Source: Campylobacteraceae bacterium (GTDB lineage: Bacteria > Campylobacterota > Campylobacteria > Campylobacterales > Campylobacteraceae). Taken from it: 8,561 nucleotides of DNA. This document shows positions 1 through 6,753 of this stretch, piece by piece. Location: NCBI GenBank assembly GCA_031256525.1, contig JAIRQK010000098.1:1-8561 (forward strand). Reading direction: 5' to 3'. The notes under the pieces are model-generated. The model was not told the DNA's origin. It searched no databases and saw only the letters and a program-made list of their open reading frames with translations. Positions within the stretch are counted from its first letter, which is position 1, and every line of letters begins with the position of its first letter. A program made the translations under genes and the position numbers.

Positions 1-72
1 AAAAGAATGAAGGCTATCGGCAAGGTAGTTCTTCCACAAGAGGCTTTTTTAACTGTTTTGAAGATAGATTGA
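1..72 (+). CDS. C-terminal end of an unrecognised protein (5' truncated by window)
   Basis: Frame 1 is open from the first base to a TGA at 70-72 and encodes 23 residues ending AFLTVLKID. The mix of basic, hydrophobic and acidic residues (KAIGKVVLPQEAF) reads like the end of a normal soluble protein. Too little is present to name a family. It lies on the same strand as the downstream genes and ends 49 bases before the TTG start of the repressor gene. Its last codons form the first copy of an 11-base direct repeat whose second copy is at the end of the repressor gene. If the DNA between the repeats were removed, the frame would read on as ...KIDLK and stop. Confidence 0.6.
   Translation, partial: KRMKAIGKVVLPQEAFLTVLKID
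60..70 (+). repeat. 11-base direct repeat, copy 1 (GAAGATAGATT)
   Basis: GAAGATAGATT occurs here, across the last sense codons of the upstream gene, and again at 861-871 across the stop codon of the S24 repressor gene. The match is exact over 11 bases and fails on both sides. Together the copies bracket a segment of about 800 bases holding only the repressor gene and its probable promoter. In AT-rich DNA an 11-base repeat over this distance can arise by chance. Only its placement at both borders makes it notable. Confidence 0.4.
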
Positions 73-90
73 TTTTTGTGGAATTTATTT

Positions 91-99
91 TGGTAGAAT
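91..99 (+). promoter_or_regulatory. Candidate extended -10 promoter of the S24 repressor gene
   Basis: TGGTAGAAT fits the extended -10 pattern TGnTATAAT with one mismatch (TAGAAT). It lies 22 bases before the TTG start. There is no clear -35 box, which is common in Campylobacterota. A short inverted repeat, TTTATT (84-89) and AATAAA (100-105), flanks the -10 box. It could be an autorepression site, but it is only 6 bp per arm and AT-only. Confidence 0.4.
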
Positions 100-121
100 A
101 ATAAAAAGGGAAAGGGATAAT

Positions 122-868
122 TTGAAAGCACATAAAATGATATCTGAGATTATCAACAGCAAAAATATAAAAAAAGTTGATTTTAAAAAAGAATTAGAAT
201 TAAAATTCGGCGAAGATATACCAAAAGCCACATTTTATTCTTATCTTGATGGCACAAGGAATATCCCTCAAAACTTATGGTCGCCTATAGCAAAATCGCT
301 TGATGTATCTGTTGGCGAAATATTTAATGATAGTGATACTTTGGATTTTGTTAAAGAGTTTCTTAAAAACCCAAATAAAGAGACAATGCACATAATTAAA
401 CAATCACTACCGCAAATAAGTAGTGATGTATTTAACATACCTATCAAAGACCTATACTTAGGTGCAGGTAATGGTGGTATAGTAGATGTAGAACAGATAG
501 AGACAATAGGCTATCAAGACATAGATAAGAAACTATTACCACCTGATATTGTAGAAAAAAACTTAATGATAGGTAAAGTCTTTGGTAGGTCAATGGAACC
601 TACCTTTTATGAAGATGATATGGTTGTAATTGAAAAAAAGACAAGATATGAATTACCTATGAAAGAAGACTATTACTTTATCAATTATGATGGACTATTA
701 CAGATAAAATATCTTGGTTTTCCAAATAGTGAGAGTATCTATATAATAAGTGATAATTCACAATTCCCTACTATTGTCTATAAACAGACAGACACACAAA
801 TACAATTTGAGATATTGGGTAGGGTATTGGTTAATGTTCGTAACTTTACGACTTTTAAGAGAAGATAG
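122..868 (+). CDS. HTH/S24 (LexA- or CI-like) self-cleaving-type transcriptional repressor
   Basis: A 248-residue protein with the layout of phage CI and LexA-type regulators. Residues about 5-70 look like a DNA-binding helix-turn-helix (ATFYSYLDGTRNIP, then IAKSLDVSVGEIF). A linker follows, then an S24 peptidase domain. Visible landmarks are an Ala115-Gly116 pair (YLGAGNGG) where such proteins are cut, the nucleophile Ser157 in GRSMEPT, and Lys196 in LLQIKYLG, 39 residues later as expected for the Ser/Lys dyad. The start is TTG: two AGGG ribosome-binding motifs (107-110, 113-116) are well placed for it, while the first ATG (137) is too far away. No phage genes adjoin it, so it is an orphan. 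It uses AGG arginine codons, which are rare in the neighbouring gyrA, and is bracketed by an 11-base repeat, suggesting acquisition. Its target is unknown; comF downstream or its own promoter are candidates. Family assignment is firm, role is inference. Confidence 0.88.
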   Translation: MKAHKMISEIINSKNIKKVDFKKELELKFGEDIPKATFYSYLDGTRNIPQNLWSPIAKSLDVSVGEIFNDSDTLDFVKEFLKNPNKETMHIIKQSLPQISSDVFNIPIKDLYLGAGNGGIVDVEQIETIGYQDIDKKLLPPDIVEKNLMIGKVFGRSMEPTFYEDDMVVIEKKTRYELPMKEDYYFINYDGLLQIKYLGFPNSESIYIISDNSQFPTIVYKQTDTQIQFEILGRVLVNVRNFTTFKRR

Positions 869-871
869 ATT
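861..871 (+). repeat. 11-base direct repeat, copy 2 (GAAGATAGATT)
   Basis: This is the second exact copy of the sequence at 60-70. It covers the last codons and stop (TAG, 866-868) of the S24 repressor gene. See the first copy for the caveat about chance. Confidence 0.4.
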
Positions 872-880
872 TAAAATAAA

Positions 881-890
881 GAGGTGGGGA
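881..890 (+). promoter_or_regulatory. Unusually strong ribosome-binding site before a 37-residue ORF
   Basis: GAGGTGGGGA contains AGGTGGGG, close to the complement of the 16S rRNA tail and the most G-rich patch in the area. It ends 4 bases before an ATG at 895. It does not serve comF, whose start is 98 bases further on, so it is the main reason to take the short ORF seriously. Confidence 0.5.
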
Positions 891-894
891 TCCT

Positions 895-1008
895 ATGGGG
901 AACGAAGAGTATAACGATTACTTTGAGTATTGTAAACAACAAAATAGAGCTAAAATGTTAAAGCCTTATACTTTTAAAGGTTCTGTTTTTGCGTTGTATT
1001 TTATGTGA
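895..1008 (+). CDS. Possible small protein or leader peptide upstream of comF (37 residues)
   Basis: An ATG at 895 opens a 37-codon frame ending in TGA at 1006-1008. The product starts MGNEEYNDYFEYCKQQ and ends GSVFALYFM. It is acidic and Tyr-rich at first, then basic, and has no recognised family, signal or membrane segment. It has a strong ribosome-binding site at 881-890. Its last 20 bases overlap the start of comF in another frame, so its translation could open or couple the weaker TTG start of comF. It may be a genuine small protein, a leader peptide controlling comF, or the remnant of a gene disturbed when the repressor gene arrived. Nothing here separates these. Confidence 0.4.
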   Translation: MGNEEYNDYFEYCKQQNRAKMLKPYTFKGSVFALYFM

Positions 1009-1561
1009 AAAACTATCTTTCAAAGGCGTTTGCAAAAGCTGCTTAACAAAGCTATTAATGCAAAACAGAAGAACTAGAGTTTTAGATAGCGGACTGAAAG
1101 TTTATAGTTTTTTTTCATACGATAGCATCGCTCTTATTTTACATGTAAAACATCGTTTTTGGGGACATAGAATTTTAAAACAGATAGCAAAAGAGACATT
1201 TGGAAAATTTGCAAAAGAGTTTGAGTTTAGTTCGCCTATTTACGCTATTGGCATTGATGATAGAGTAGATGATAACTATTCGCATACAGCTATCTTGGTA
1301 AACGCTATAAAATCAAAAAACATAAAGCCCCTATATAAAGTCTTAAGAGCAAAAAATAGTGTTAAATATAGTGGCAAAAGCTACGAATATAGAAGAAAAA
1401 ATCCACGCAAGTTTCAGTTAAATAAAAAATGCAAATCCAGTGTTATTTTGATAGATGATATTATAACAAGTGGACAGACACTTGATGAGGCTTTTCAAAT
1501 ATTGAAAAAAGAGAGTATAGATGTGCTTTTTGCACTCACTTTAGCTGATGCTAAAAACTAA
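989..1561 (+). CDS. comF: ComF-family phosphoribosyltransferase-like competence protein
   Basis: A 190-residue protein of the ComF/CtsW family, which is needed for natural transformation in several bacteria and acts in the cytoplasm, probably on incoming single-stranded DNA. The N-terminus has a four-cysteine zinc-binding motif (Cys3, Cys6, Cys15, Cys18). The C-terminal half carries the type I phosphoribosyltransferase signature SVILIDDIITSGQTLDEA (151-168). The middle motifs SHTAILVNAI and YEYRRKNPRKF stand where the family has its conserved substrate-side segments. The start is TTG with AAAGG at 976-980, 8 bases upstream. An in-frame stop at 959-961 limits any earlier start. The length is normal for the shorter epsilonproteobacterial members. 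It precedes gyrA by 124 bases; the same neighbour pair is known to me from Campylobacter jejuni. Family call is confident; enzymatic activity is not shown. Confidence 0.85.
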   Translation: MRCILCEKLSFKGVCKSCLTKLLMQNRRTRVLDSGLKVYSFFSYDSIALILHVKHRFWGHRILKQIAKETFGKFAKEFEFSSPIYAIGIDDRVDDNYSHTAILVNAIKSKNIKPLYKVLRAKNSVKYSGKSYEYRRKNPRKFQLNKKCKSSVILIDDIITSGQTLDEAFQILKKESIDVLFALTLADAKN

Positions 1562-1585
1562 AAAATGTTATAAAACAAAACCTCT

Positions 1586-1602
1586 AAAATATATAATATT
1601 TT
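1586..1602 (+). promoter_or_regulatory. Perfect AT inverted repeat containing a TATAAT box, upstream of gyrA
   Basis: AAAATAT (1586-1592), a three-base loop, and ATATTTT (1596-1602) form a perfect 7-bp inverted repeat. TATAAT at 1592-1597 lies inside it and could be a distal -10 element for gyrA, about 90 bases before the start codon. As a terminator for comF it would be weak, having no G-C pairs and no T tract beyond the stem. Confidence 0.3.
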
Positions 1603-1640
1603 CGACATATTGATACTATTTTAGCAATTACAAAAGATAT

Positions 1641-1652
1641 TTTAAGTACAAT
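1641..1652 (+). promoter_or_regulatory. Candidate proximal promoter of gyrA
   Basis: TTTAAGTACAAT combines a TTTAAGT-like T-rich element with a TACAAT -10 box at 1647-1652. This resembles the -35-less sigma70 promoters described for Campylobacter. A start about 7 bases downstream would give a leader of roughly 27 bases with the AGGGGA ribosome-binding site at 1675-1680. It would drive gyrA and probably the genes after it. Confidence 0.45.
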
Positions 1653-1685
1653 CTATATTTAAAACTAAAAACTCAGGGGATATAT

Positions 1686-4160
1686 ATGAGTGATATTGAA
1701 AGAAATCAAGATATTCAAGAGATAAATATTGAAGATTCCGTAAAAACGAGCTATCTTGATTATTCTATGAGCGTCATTATTGGACGTGCATTGCCAGATG
1801 CAAGAGATGGATTAAAACCAGTTCACAGAAGAATTCTTTACGCAATGAATGATTTAGGAGTTGGTTCTCGTAGCCCATATAAAAAGTCAGCGAGAATAGT
1901 CGGAGATGTTATCGGTAAATACCACCCGCACGGGGATACTGCAGTTTATGATGCTCTTGTTCGTATGGCCCAACCATTTTCGATGAGAGTTCCTTCAGTT
2001 GATGGGCAAGGAAACTTTGGTTCAGTTGATGGAGATAGTGCTGCTGCTATGCGTTATACAGAAGCGAGAATGACTCATCTTGCTGAAGAGTTATTGCGTG
2101 ACCTTGAAAAAGATACTGTTGATTTTGTACCAAATTATGATGATTCTCTTGAAGAGCCTGATGTATTACCAGCTCGCGTACCAAATCTTCTATTAAATGG
2201 CTCAAGCGGAATTGCGGTTGGTATGGCAACAAACATTCCCCCACACAACCCAAGTGAGCTTATAGATGCACTGCTTTTATTAATTGACAATCCTGAGACT
2301 TCAGTAGAGGAAATAATGGAGATAATCCCAGGACCTGACTTTCCAACTGGAGGAGTTATATTTGGCAAAAAAGGGATAATTGAAGCATATAAAACTGGAC
2401 GCGGAAGAGTCAAAGTTAGAGCAAAAACCCATATAGAAAAAAAAGGCAACAAAGATGTTGTTGTGGTTGATGAGATACCATATCAAACAAATAAAGCAAG
2501 ATTTGTTGAGCAGGTTGCAACTTTAGTTAAAGATAAATTAATTGATGGTATTAGTGAAATTAGAGATGAAAGTGATAGGGATGGTATTCGTGTTGTAATT
2601 GAGCTTAAGCGCGAGGCGATGAGCGATATAGTTCTAAACAATCTCTTCAAATCTACAAGTTTAGAGCAAACTTTTGGTGTTATTATGCTTGCGATTATCA
2701 ATAAAGAACCAAAAATATTTACACTTTTAGAGCTTTTGGGACTATTTTTAACACACAGAAAAACGGTAGTTATTAGAAGAACTATATATGAACTTGAAAA
2801 AGCAAAAGCAAAAGCACACATATTAGAAGGTTTAAAAATTGCACTTGATAATATTGATGCTATTATTGAGCTTATCAAAAAAAGTGCTGATACTGCAAGT
2901 GCAAGAGATGGTTTGATTGAAAAATTTAGTCTAAGTGAAGCACAAGCTGGTGCTATCTTAGATATGAAACTTCAAAGATTAACAGGACTTGAGAGAGAAA
3001 AAATTGAAAATGAGCTACAAGAACTACTTGCTGAGATTGAAAAACTGAGTGCTATTTTGAAAAGTGAAGACCTCTTGAGTGCTATTATTAAAGACGAGCT
3101 TAAAGAGATAAAAGATAAGTTTAAGTCATCAAGACTGACCGAAATAGTCGAAGATTATGATGATATCGATATTGAAGACTTAATTCCAAATGAGCCTATG
3201 GTAGTAACAATAACTCATAGAGGCTATATAAAAAGAGTTCCTTCGAAATCGTACGAAAAACAAAAAAGAGGTGGTAAAGGAAAGATAGCAGTTACAACTT
3301 ATGATGATGATTTTATAGAGAGCTTTTTCATTTCAAACACTCATGATACTTTGATGTTTGTAACTGATCGCGGACAGCTTTATTGGTTAAAAGTGTATAA
3401 AATACCAGAGGGAAGTAGAACAGCAAAAGGAAAAGCAGTTGTAAATCTTGTACAACTTCAAGCGGACGAAAAAATTATGGCAATTATTCCAACAACAGAT
3501 TTTAGTGAGAATAAATCATTAGCGTTTTTTACTAAAAATGGAATTGTAAAAAGAACAAATTTAAGTGAGTTTAAAAACATTCGTTCAATTGGAGTTAGAG
3601 CTATAACTTTAGATGATGACGATAATTTAGTAACCGCTAAAGTTATAACAGAAGAGGCTAAAGACCTTTTCATAGTTACAAAAAAAGGTATGTGTATAAG
3701 ATTTAATGTTGGTGACACAAGAGAGATTGGAAGAACAGCAAGAGGAGTTACTGGCATTAGATTTAAGGAAAAAGATGATTTTGTAGTTGGGGCAGAGGTT
3801 ATATTTAACGACCAAGAAGAGCTTCTCGCAGTTAGTGAAAAAGGTATCGGAAAACGCACAACAGCAGAAGAGTACAGACTTCAAAATCGCGGTGGAAAAG
3901 GTGTGATTTGTATGAAATTAACACCAAAAACAAAAGATTTGGTTGATATCGTTATAGTTGAAGAAGATAAAGATTTGATGGCTCTTACAAGCAGTGGAAA
4001 AATGATAAGAGTTGATGCAGAGACAATTAGAAAAGCAGGGCGAAATACAAGCGGTGTTAAAGTCGTAAGTGTTGAGGGTGATGATAAGGTTGTAAGCATA
4101 GCAAAATGTCAAAAAGAAGAAGATGACGATATTGATGAAGTATTGGATAGCGAATCATAA
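1686..4160 (+). CDS. gyrA: DNA gyrase subunit A
   Basis: An 824-residue GyrA, the DNA-cutting and rejoining subunit that with GyrB introduces negative supercoils. The N-terminal signature [18 protein letters not shown] (32-49) is intact. The active-site tyrosine is Tyr124 (AMRYTEARM) with Arg123 before it. The quinolone-determining segment [19 protein letters not shown] carries Thr85 and Asp89, matching E. coli Ser83 and Asp87. Thr is the wild-type residue in Campylobacter, so no resistance change is seen here. The C-terminal pinwheel domain (about 500-805) contains the GyrA box QKRGGKG (526-532), and a second similar QNRGGKG (733-739). It ends in an acidic tail ([14 protein letters not shown]), as in E. 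coli, though the whole protein is about 50 residues shorter. AGGGGA at 1675-1680 fixes the start. asd follows after 30 bases with no terminator visible. Confidence 0.98.
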   Translation: MSDIERNQDIQEINIEDSVKTSYLDYSMSVIIGRALPDARDGLKPVHRRILYAMNDLGVGSRSPYKKSARIVGDVIGKYHPHGDTAVYDALVRMAQPFSMRVPSVDGQGNFGSVDGDSAAAMRYTEARMTHLAEELLRDLEKDTVDFVPNYDDSLEEPDVLPARVPNLLLNGSSGIAVGMATNIPPHNPSELIDALLLLIDNPETSVEEIMEIIPGPDFPTGGVIFGKKGIIEAYKTGRGRVKVRAKTHIEKKGNKDVVVVDEIPYQTNKARFVEQVATLVKDKLIDGISEIRDESDRDGIRVVIELKREAMSDIVLNNLFKSTSLEQTFGVIMLAIINKEPKIFTLLELLGLFLTHRKTVVIRRTIYELEKAKAKAHILEGLKIALDNIDAIIELIKKSADTASARDGLIEKFSLSEAQAGAILDMKLQRLTGLEREKIENELQELLAEIEKLSAILKSEDLLSAIIKDELKEIKDKFKSSRLTEIVEDYDDIDIEDLIPNEPMVVTITHRGYIKRVPSKSYEKQKRGGKGKIAVTTYDDDFIESFFISNTHDTLMFVTDRGQLYWLKVYKIPEGSRTAKGKAVVNLVQLQADEKIMAIIPTTDFSENKSLAFFTKNGIVKRTNLSEFKNIRSIGVRAITLDDDDNLVTAKVITEEAKDLFIVTKKGMCIRFNVGDTREIGRTARGVTGIRFKEKDDFVVGAEVIFNDQEELLAVSEKGIGKRTTAEEYRLQNRGGKGVICMKLTPKTKDLVDIVIVEEDKDLMALTSSGKMIRVDAETIRKAGRNTSGVKVVSVEGDDKVVSIAKCQKEEDDDIDEVLDSES

Positions 4161-4190
4161 AAACTTTTAGTGTAAAAAAAGGCTAATAAA

Positions 4191-5225
4191 ATGAAAAAAT
4201 ATAATGTAGCAGTTGTAGGTGCAACAGGAGCGGTTGGAGAGGAACTTTTTAGAGTATTAGAAGAGGTTGATTTTCCTATTAACAATTTAATACCACTTGC
4301 AAGTGAGAGAAGTGCTGGAAGCGAAATCGAATTTAAAAACAAATCGTACAAAATCATAAAACTTACCGAAGATGTTTTTGAAAAATATGATATAGATATC
4401 GCATTTTTTAGTGCTGGAGGAAACATTTCAGCACATTTTGCACATTTTGCAGCAGAAGCAGGTGCAGTTGTAATTGATAATACAAGCCATTTTAGAATGG
4501 ATTCTGATGTGCCATTGGTCGTTCCTGAATGTAATCCAGAAGATATATCTTTGTGGAGAACAAGAGGGATAATAGCGAATCCAAACTGTTCAACTATTCA
4601 AATGGTTCATGTTTTAAAACCTCTTGATGATGTTTTTGAGATAAAAAGAGTTGATGTTAGTACATATCAAGCAGTAAGTGGTGCAGGAAAAGGCGGAATG
4701 GAAGAGTTAGTTCAACAAATGCAAGACTTTTTTGCATTTAAGTTAGATGAGAGCGAAACAAAAACCTTTCCTCATCGTATAGCGTTAAATTTAATTCCTC
4801 ATATTGATGTTTTTATGGAAAATGACTATACAAAAGAAGAGATGAAAATGGTCAACGAAACGCAGAAGATTATGAACAAAAAAATGCAGATAAGTGCAAC
4901 TTGTGTTAGAGTTCCAGTTATGCGTTCTCACTCAGAGTCAATCACAATTCATTTTGAAAAAGATATAAATGTTGCAAAAGCAAAAGAGGTCCTAAGAAAT
5001 GCAAAAAATGTTGTTTTAGTTGATGAACCAGCAAAAAATTTATATCCAATGCCTATGATTTCAACTGATACGGATTTTACTTATGTTGGAAGAGTTAGAA
5101 AAGATATAAATGAGGATAATATTTTACATCTTTGGTGTGTTGCTGACCAAATTCGCGTAGGAGCTGCTACAAATGCGGTTAGAATAGCTCTTAAATGGGT
5201 AGAAATGGAAGAAAGTGGCAAATGA
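4191..5225 (+). CDS. asd: Aspartate-semialdehyde dehydrogenase
   Basis: A 344-residue enzyme that reduces aspartyl phosphate to aspartate semialdehyde with NADPH, the branch point to lysine/diaminopimelate, threonine and methionine. The N-terminal nucleotide-binding loop is VVGATGAVGEE (8-18). The catalytic cysteine is Cys133 in NPNCSTIQ, followed by Gln160 (TYQAVSGAGKGG) at the 27-residue spacing seen in E. coli. Arg240 and His247 (RVPVMRSHS) match the substrate Arg and acid-base His at the expected 7-residue spacing. Length is usual for the family. The ATG at 4191 has AAAAGG at 4177-4182, 8 bases upstream. Its TGA overlaps the next start as ATGA (5222-5225), implying translational coupling with the yqhA-family gene. 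Confidence 0.97.
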   Translation: MKKYNVAVVGATGAVGEELFRVLEEVDFPINNLIPLASERSAGSEIEFKNKSYKIIKLTEDVFEKYDIDIAFFSAGGNISAHFAHFAAEAGAVVIDNTSHFRMDSDVPLVVPECNPEDISLWRTRGIIANPNCSTIQMVHVLKPLDDVFEIKRVDVSTYQAVSGAGKGGMEELVQQMQDFFAFKLDESETKTFPHRIALNLIPHIDVFMENDYTKEEMKMVNETQKIMNKKMQISATCVRVPVMRSHSESITIHFEKDINVAKAKEVLRNAKNVVLVDEPAKNLYPMPMISTDTDFTYVGRVRKDINEDNILHLWCVADQIRVGAATNAVRIALKWVEMEESGK

Positions 5226-5731
5226 AAATTTTTGAACAATTATTACTCAGGGTTAGATTTATAACCTTTCTGGCGGTTATATTTAGTTTATTGGGTGCTA
5301 TTATAATATTTGTCGTTGCAAGTTATGATGTTTTTGGTGCTTTACTTGATACTTGGCATCATTTCATTATTGGAGATAGTGGAAAGAGTAGTAGCAAATT
5401 TCATGATGATATATTAAGTGCTATTATAGGTGCTATCGATTTTTATTTAATGGCACTTGTTTTACTTATCTTTAGTTTTGGTATATATGAACTTTTTATA
5501 TGTGAAATTAAAGATGCCAAAGAGAAAGGTCTTAGTGTTTTAGAGGTTCACTCTATTGATGAGTTAAAAGATAAACTTGCAAAAGTTATAATAATGGTTT
5601 TAATTGTTAAATTTTTTCAAAAAGTTATGTATATAAAATACGAAACACCAATTGATATGTTTTATCTTGCGGGGGCTATTTTTCTCATTGCACTTGGATT
5701 TTATTTTTTAAATAAAGATGGAAAACACTAA
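5222..5731 (+). CDS. YqhA family (UPF0114) inner-membrane protein
   Basis: A 169-residue membrane protein resembling the YqhA/UPF0114 family, whose function is unknown. Four hydrophobic segments are visible at about 12-34, 64-92, 119-137 and 145-164. The second holds the family-like motif [20 protein letters not shown] (71-90), then ELFI. A polar loop (94-118, [20 protein letters not shown]) separates the second and third. I chose ATG 5222 over the upstream in-frame ATG at 5195. It gives the four-base ATGA overlap with asd typical of coupled genes, has GGAAG upstream (5207-5211), and starts just before the first membrane segment. The earlier start would add MGRNGRKWQ, which merely translates the asd end in another frame. 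Its TAA overlaps the hemE ATG by one base. Lying between asd and hemE does not by itself reveal a role. Confidence 0.85.
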   Translation: MKIFEQLLLRVRFITFLAVIFSLLGAIIIFVVASYDVFGALLDTWHHFIIGDSGKSSSKFHDDILSAIIGAIDFYLMALVLLIFSFGIYELFICEIKDAKEKGLSVLEVHSIDELKDKLAKVIIMVLIVKFFQKVMYIKYETPIDMFYLAGAIFLIALGFYFLNKDGKH

Positions 5732-6753
5732 TGATATTTGTTGATGCTTGTTTTGGTAAAAAAACTCCATATACTCCTGTTTGGATGATGAGACAAGCTG
5801 GAAGATATTTGCCTGAATATATGAAAGTAAGAGATGAAGCGGGAGATTTTCTCTCTCTTTGTAAAGACCCGCAAAAGGCTTGTGAAGTTACGATTCAACC
5901 AGTTGATATACTTGGTGTTGATGCAGCTATTTTATTTAGTGATATTTTAGTTGTTCCGCTTGAAATGGGAATGAAATTAGAATTTTTAAAAGACGAGGGA
6001 CCTGTTTTTTCAAAACCGATTCTTAACTATAAAGATTTAGATATGCTTAGTGTTGAAGAGAGTGCAAAAAAATTAGAGTATGTATATGAAGCTATAAGGC
6101 TCATAAGAGCTAAACTCTCTAAAGATAAAGCATTGATAGGCTTTTGTGGAGCACCTTGGACTTTAGCAACTTATATGATTGAAGGCAAGGGAACAAAAAC
6201 ATACGCAAAAGTAAAAAAAGTTCTATATTCTGAGCCTGATTTTTTACATGCACTTTTGAGAAAAGTAACAGACGCTTTAAAGCTATATATGCAAAATCAA
6301 ATTGAAAGCGGAGTAAACGCCATTCAGATATTTGATTCGTGGGCTAGTGCATTGGAAGAGAGTGCGTTTTTTGAATTTAGTTGGAGTTATATGAAAGAGC
6401 TTTGCGACTACTTAAAAGCAAGATATCCACATATTCCGATTATAATGTTTCCAAAAGGTGTTAGCGGCTTTTTAGATAAAATTGATGGAAATTTTGATGT
6501 TTTCGGGGTTGATTGGTCAACTCCTATCGAATTAGCCAAAGAGAAGTTGGGTGATAAATATGTTCTTCAAGGAAATATGGAGCCTACAAGACTTTACAGC
6601 AAAGAGGCTATAGATATAGGAGTCGATAAAATTGTAAAAGTTATGAAAAATAGAAGACACATTTTCAATTTAGGACACGGTATACTTCCCGACATCTCAG
6701 TTGAAAATGCGAAATATTTTGTACGCTTGGTTCAAGAGAGAACTTCAATTTAG
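5731..6753 (+). CDS. hemE: Uroporphyrinogen decarboxylase
   Basis: A 340-residue HemE, which removes the four acetate carboxyl groups of uroporphyrinogen III to give coproporphyrinogen III in cytoplasmic heme synthesis. Family landmarks in order: [16 protein letters not shown] (15-30) with Arg21 and Arg25, which bind the substrate carboxylates; [16 protein letters not shown] with catalytic-site Asp71; [16 protein letters not shown] with Tyr148; and near the C-terminus NLGHGILPD with His316. All key residues are present and the length is typical. The ATG shares one base with the preceding TAA (TAATG). The ribosome-binding site is weak (GATGGAAAA), so coupling is likely. The next gene begins at the very base after its TAG. 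I recall the same hemE-radical SAM pair in Campylobacter jejuni. Confidence 0.98.
   Translation: MIFVDACFGKKTPYTPVWMMRQAGRYLPEYMKVRDEAGDFLSLCKDPQKACEVTIQPVDILGVDAAILFSDILVVPLEMGMKLEFLKDEGPVFSKPILNYKDLDMLSVEESAKKLEYVYEAIRLIRAKLSKDKALIGFCGAPWTLATYMIEGKGTKTYAKVKKVLYSEPDFLHALLRKVTDALKLYMQNQIESGVNAIQIFDSWASALEESAFFEFSWSYMKELCDYLKARYPHIPIIMFPKGVSGFLDKIDGNFDVFGVDWSTPIELAKEKLGDKYVLQGNMEPTRLYSKEAIDIGVDKIVKVMKNRRHIFNLGHGILPDISVENAKYFVRLVQERTSI

Noticed and set aside
885..900. Hairpin in the G-rich patch around GGATCC
   Set aside because: The Gs on the two sides are direct, not complementary; only the six-base GGATCC is self-complementary, too short to be a structure.
1586..1602. Rho-independent terminator after comF
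   Set aside because: The hairpin is perfect but contains only A-T pairs and is not followed by a T tract. It fits better as a promoter-region dyad.
2047..4426. Several open frames of 60-130 codons on the minus strand inside gyrA and asd
   Set aside because: They lie antisense to clearly conserved coding sequence, have compositions expected from reversed codons, and show no recognisable domains.
5195..5221. Upstream ATG (5195) as the start of the yqhA-family gene
   Set aside because: It would overlap asd by 31 bases and add a basic peptide translated out of frame from asd. ATG 5222 gives the normal ATGA overlap and a typical family N-terminus.
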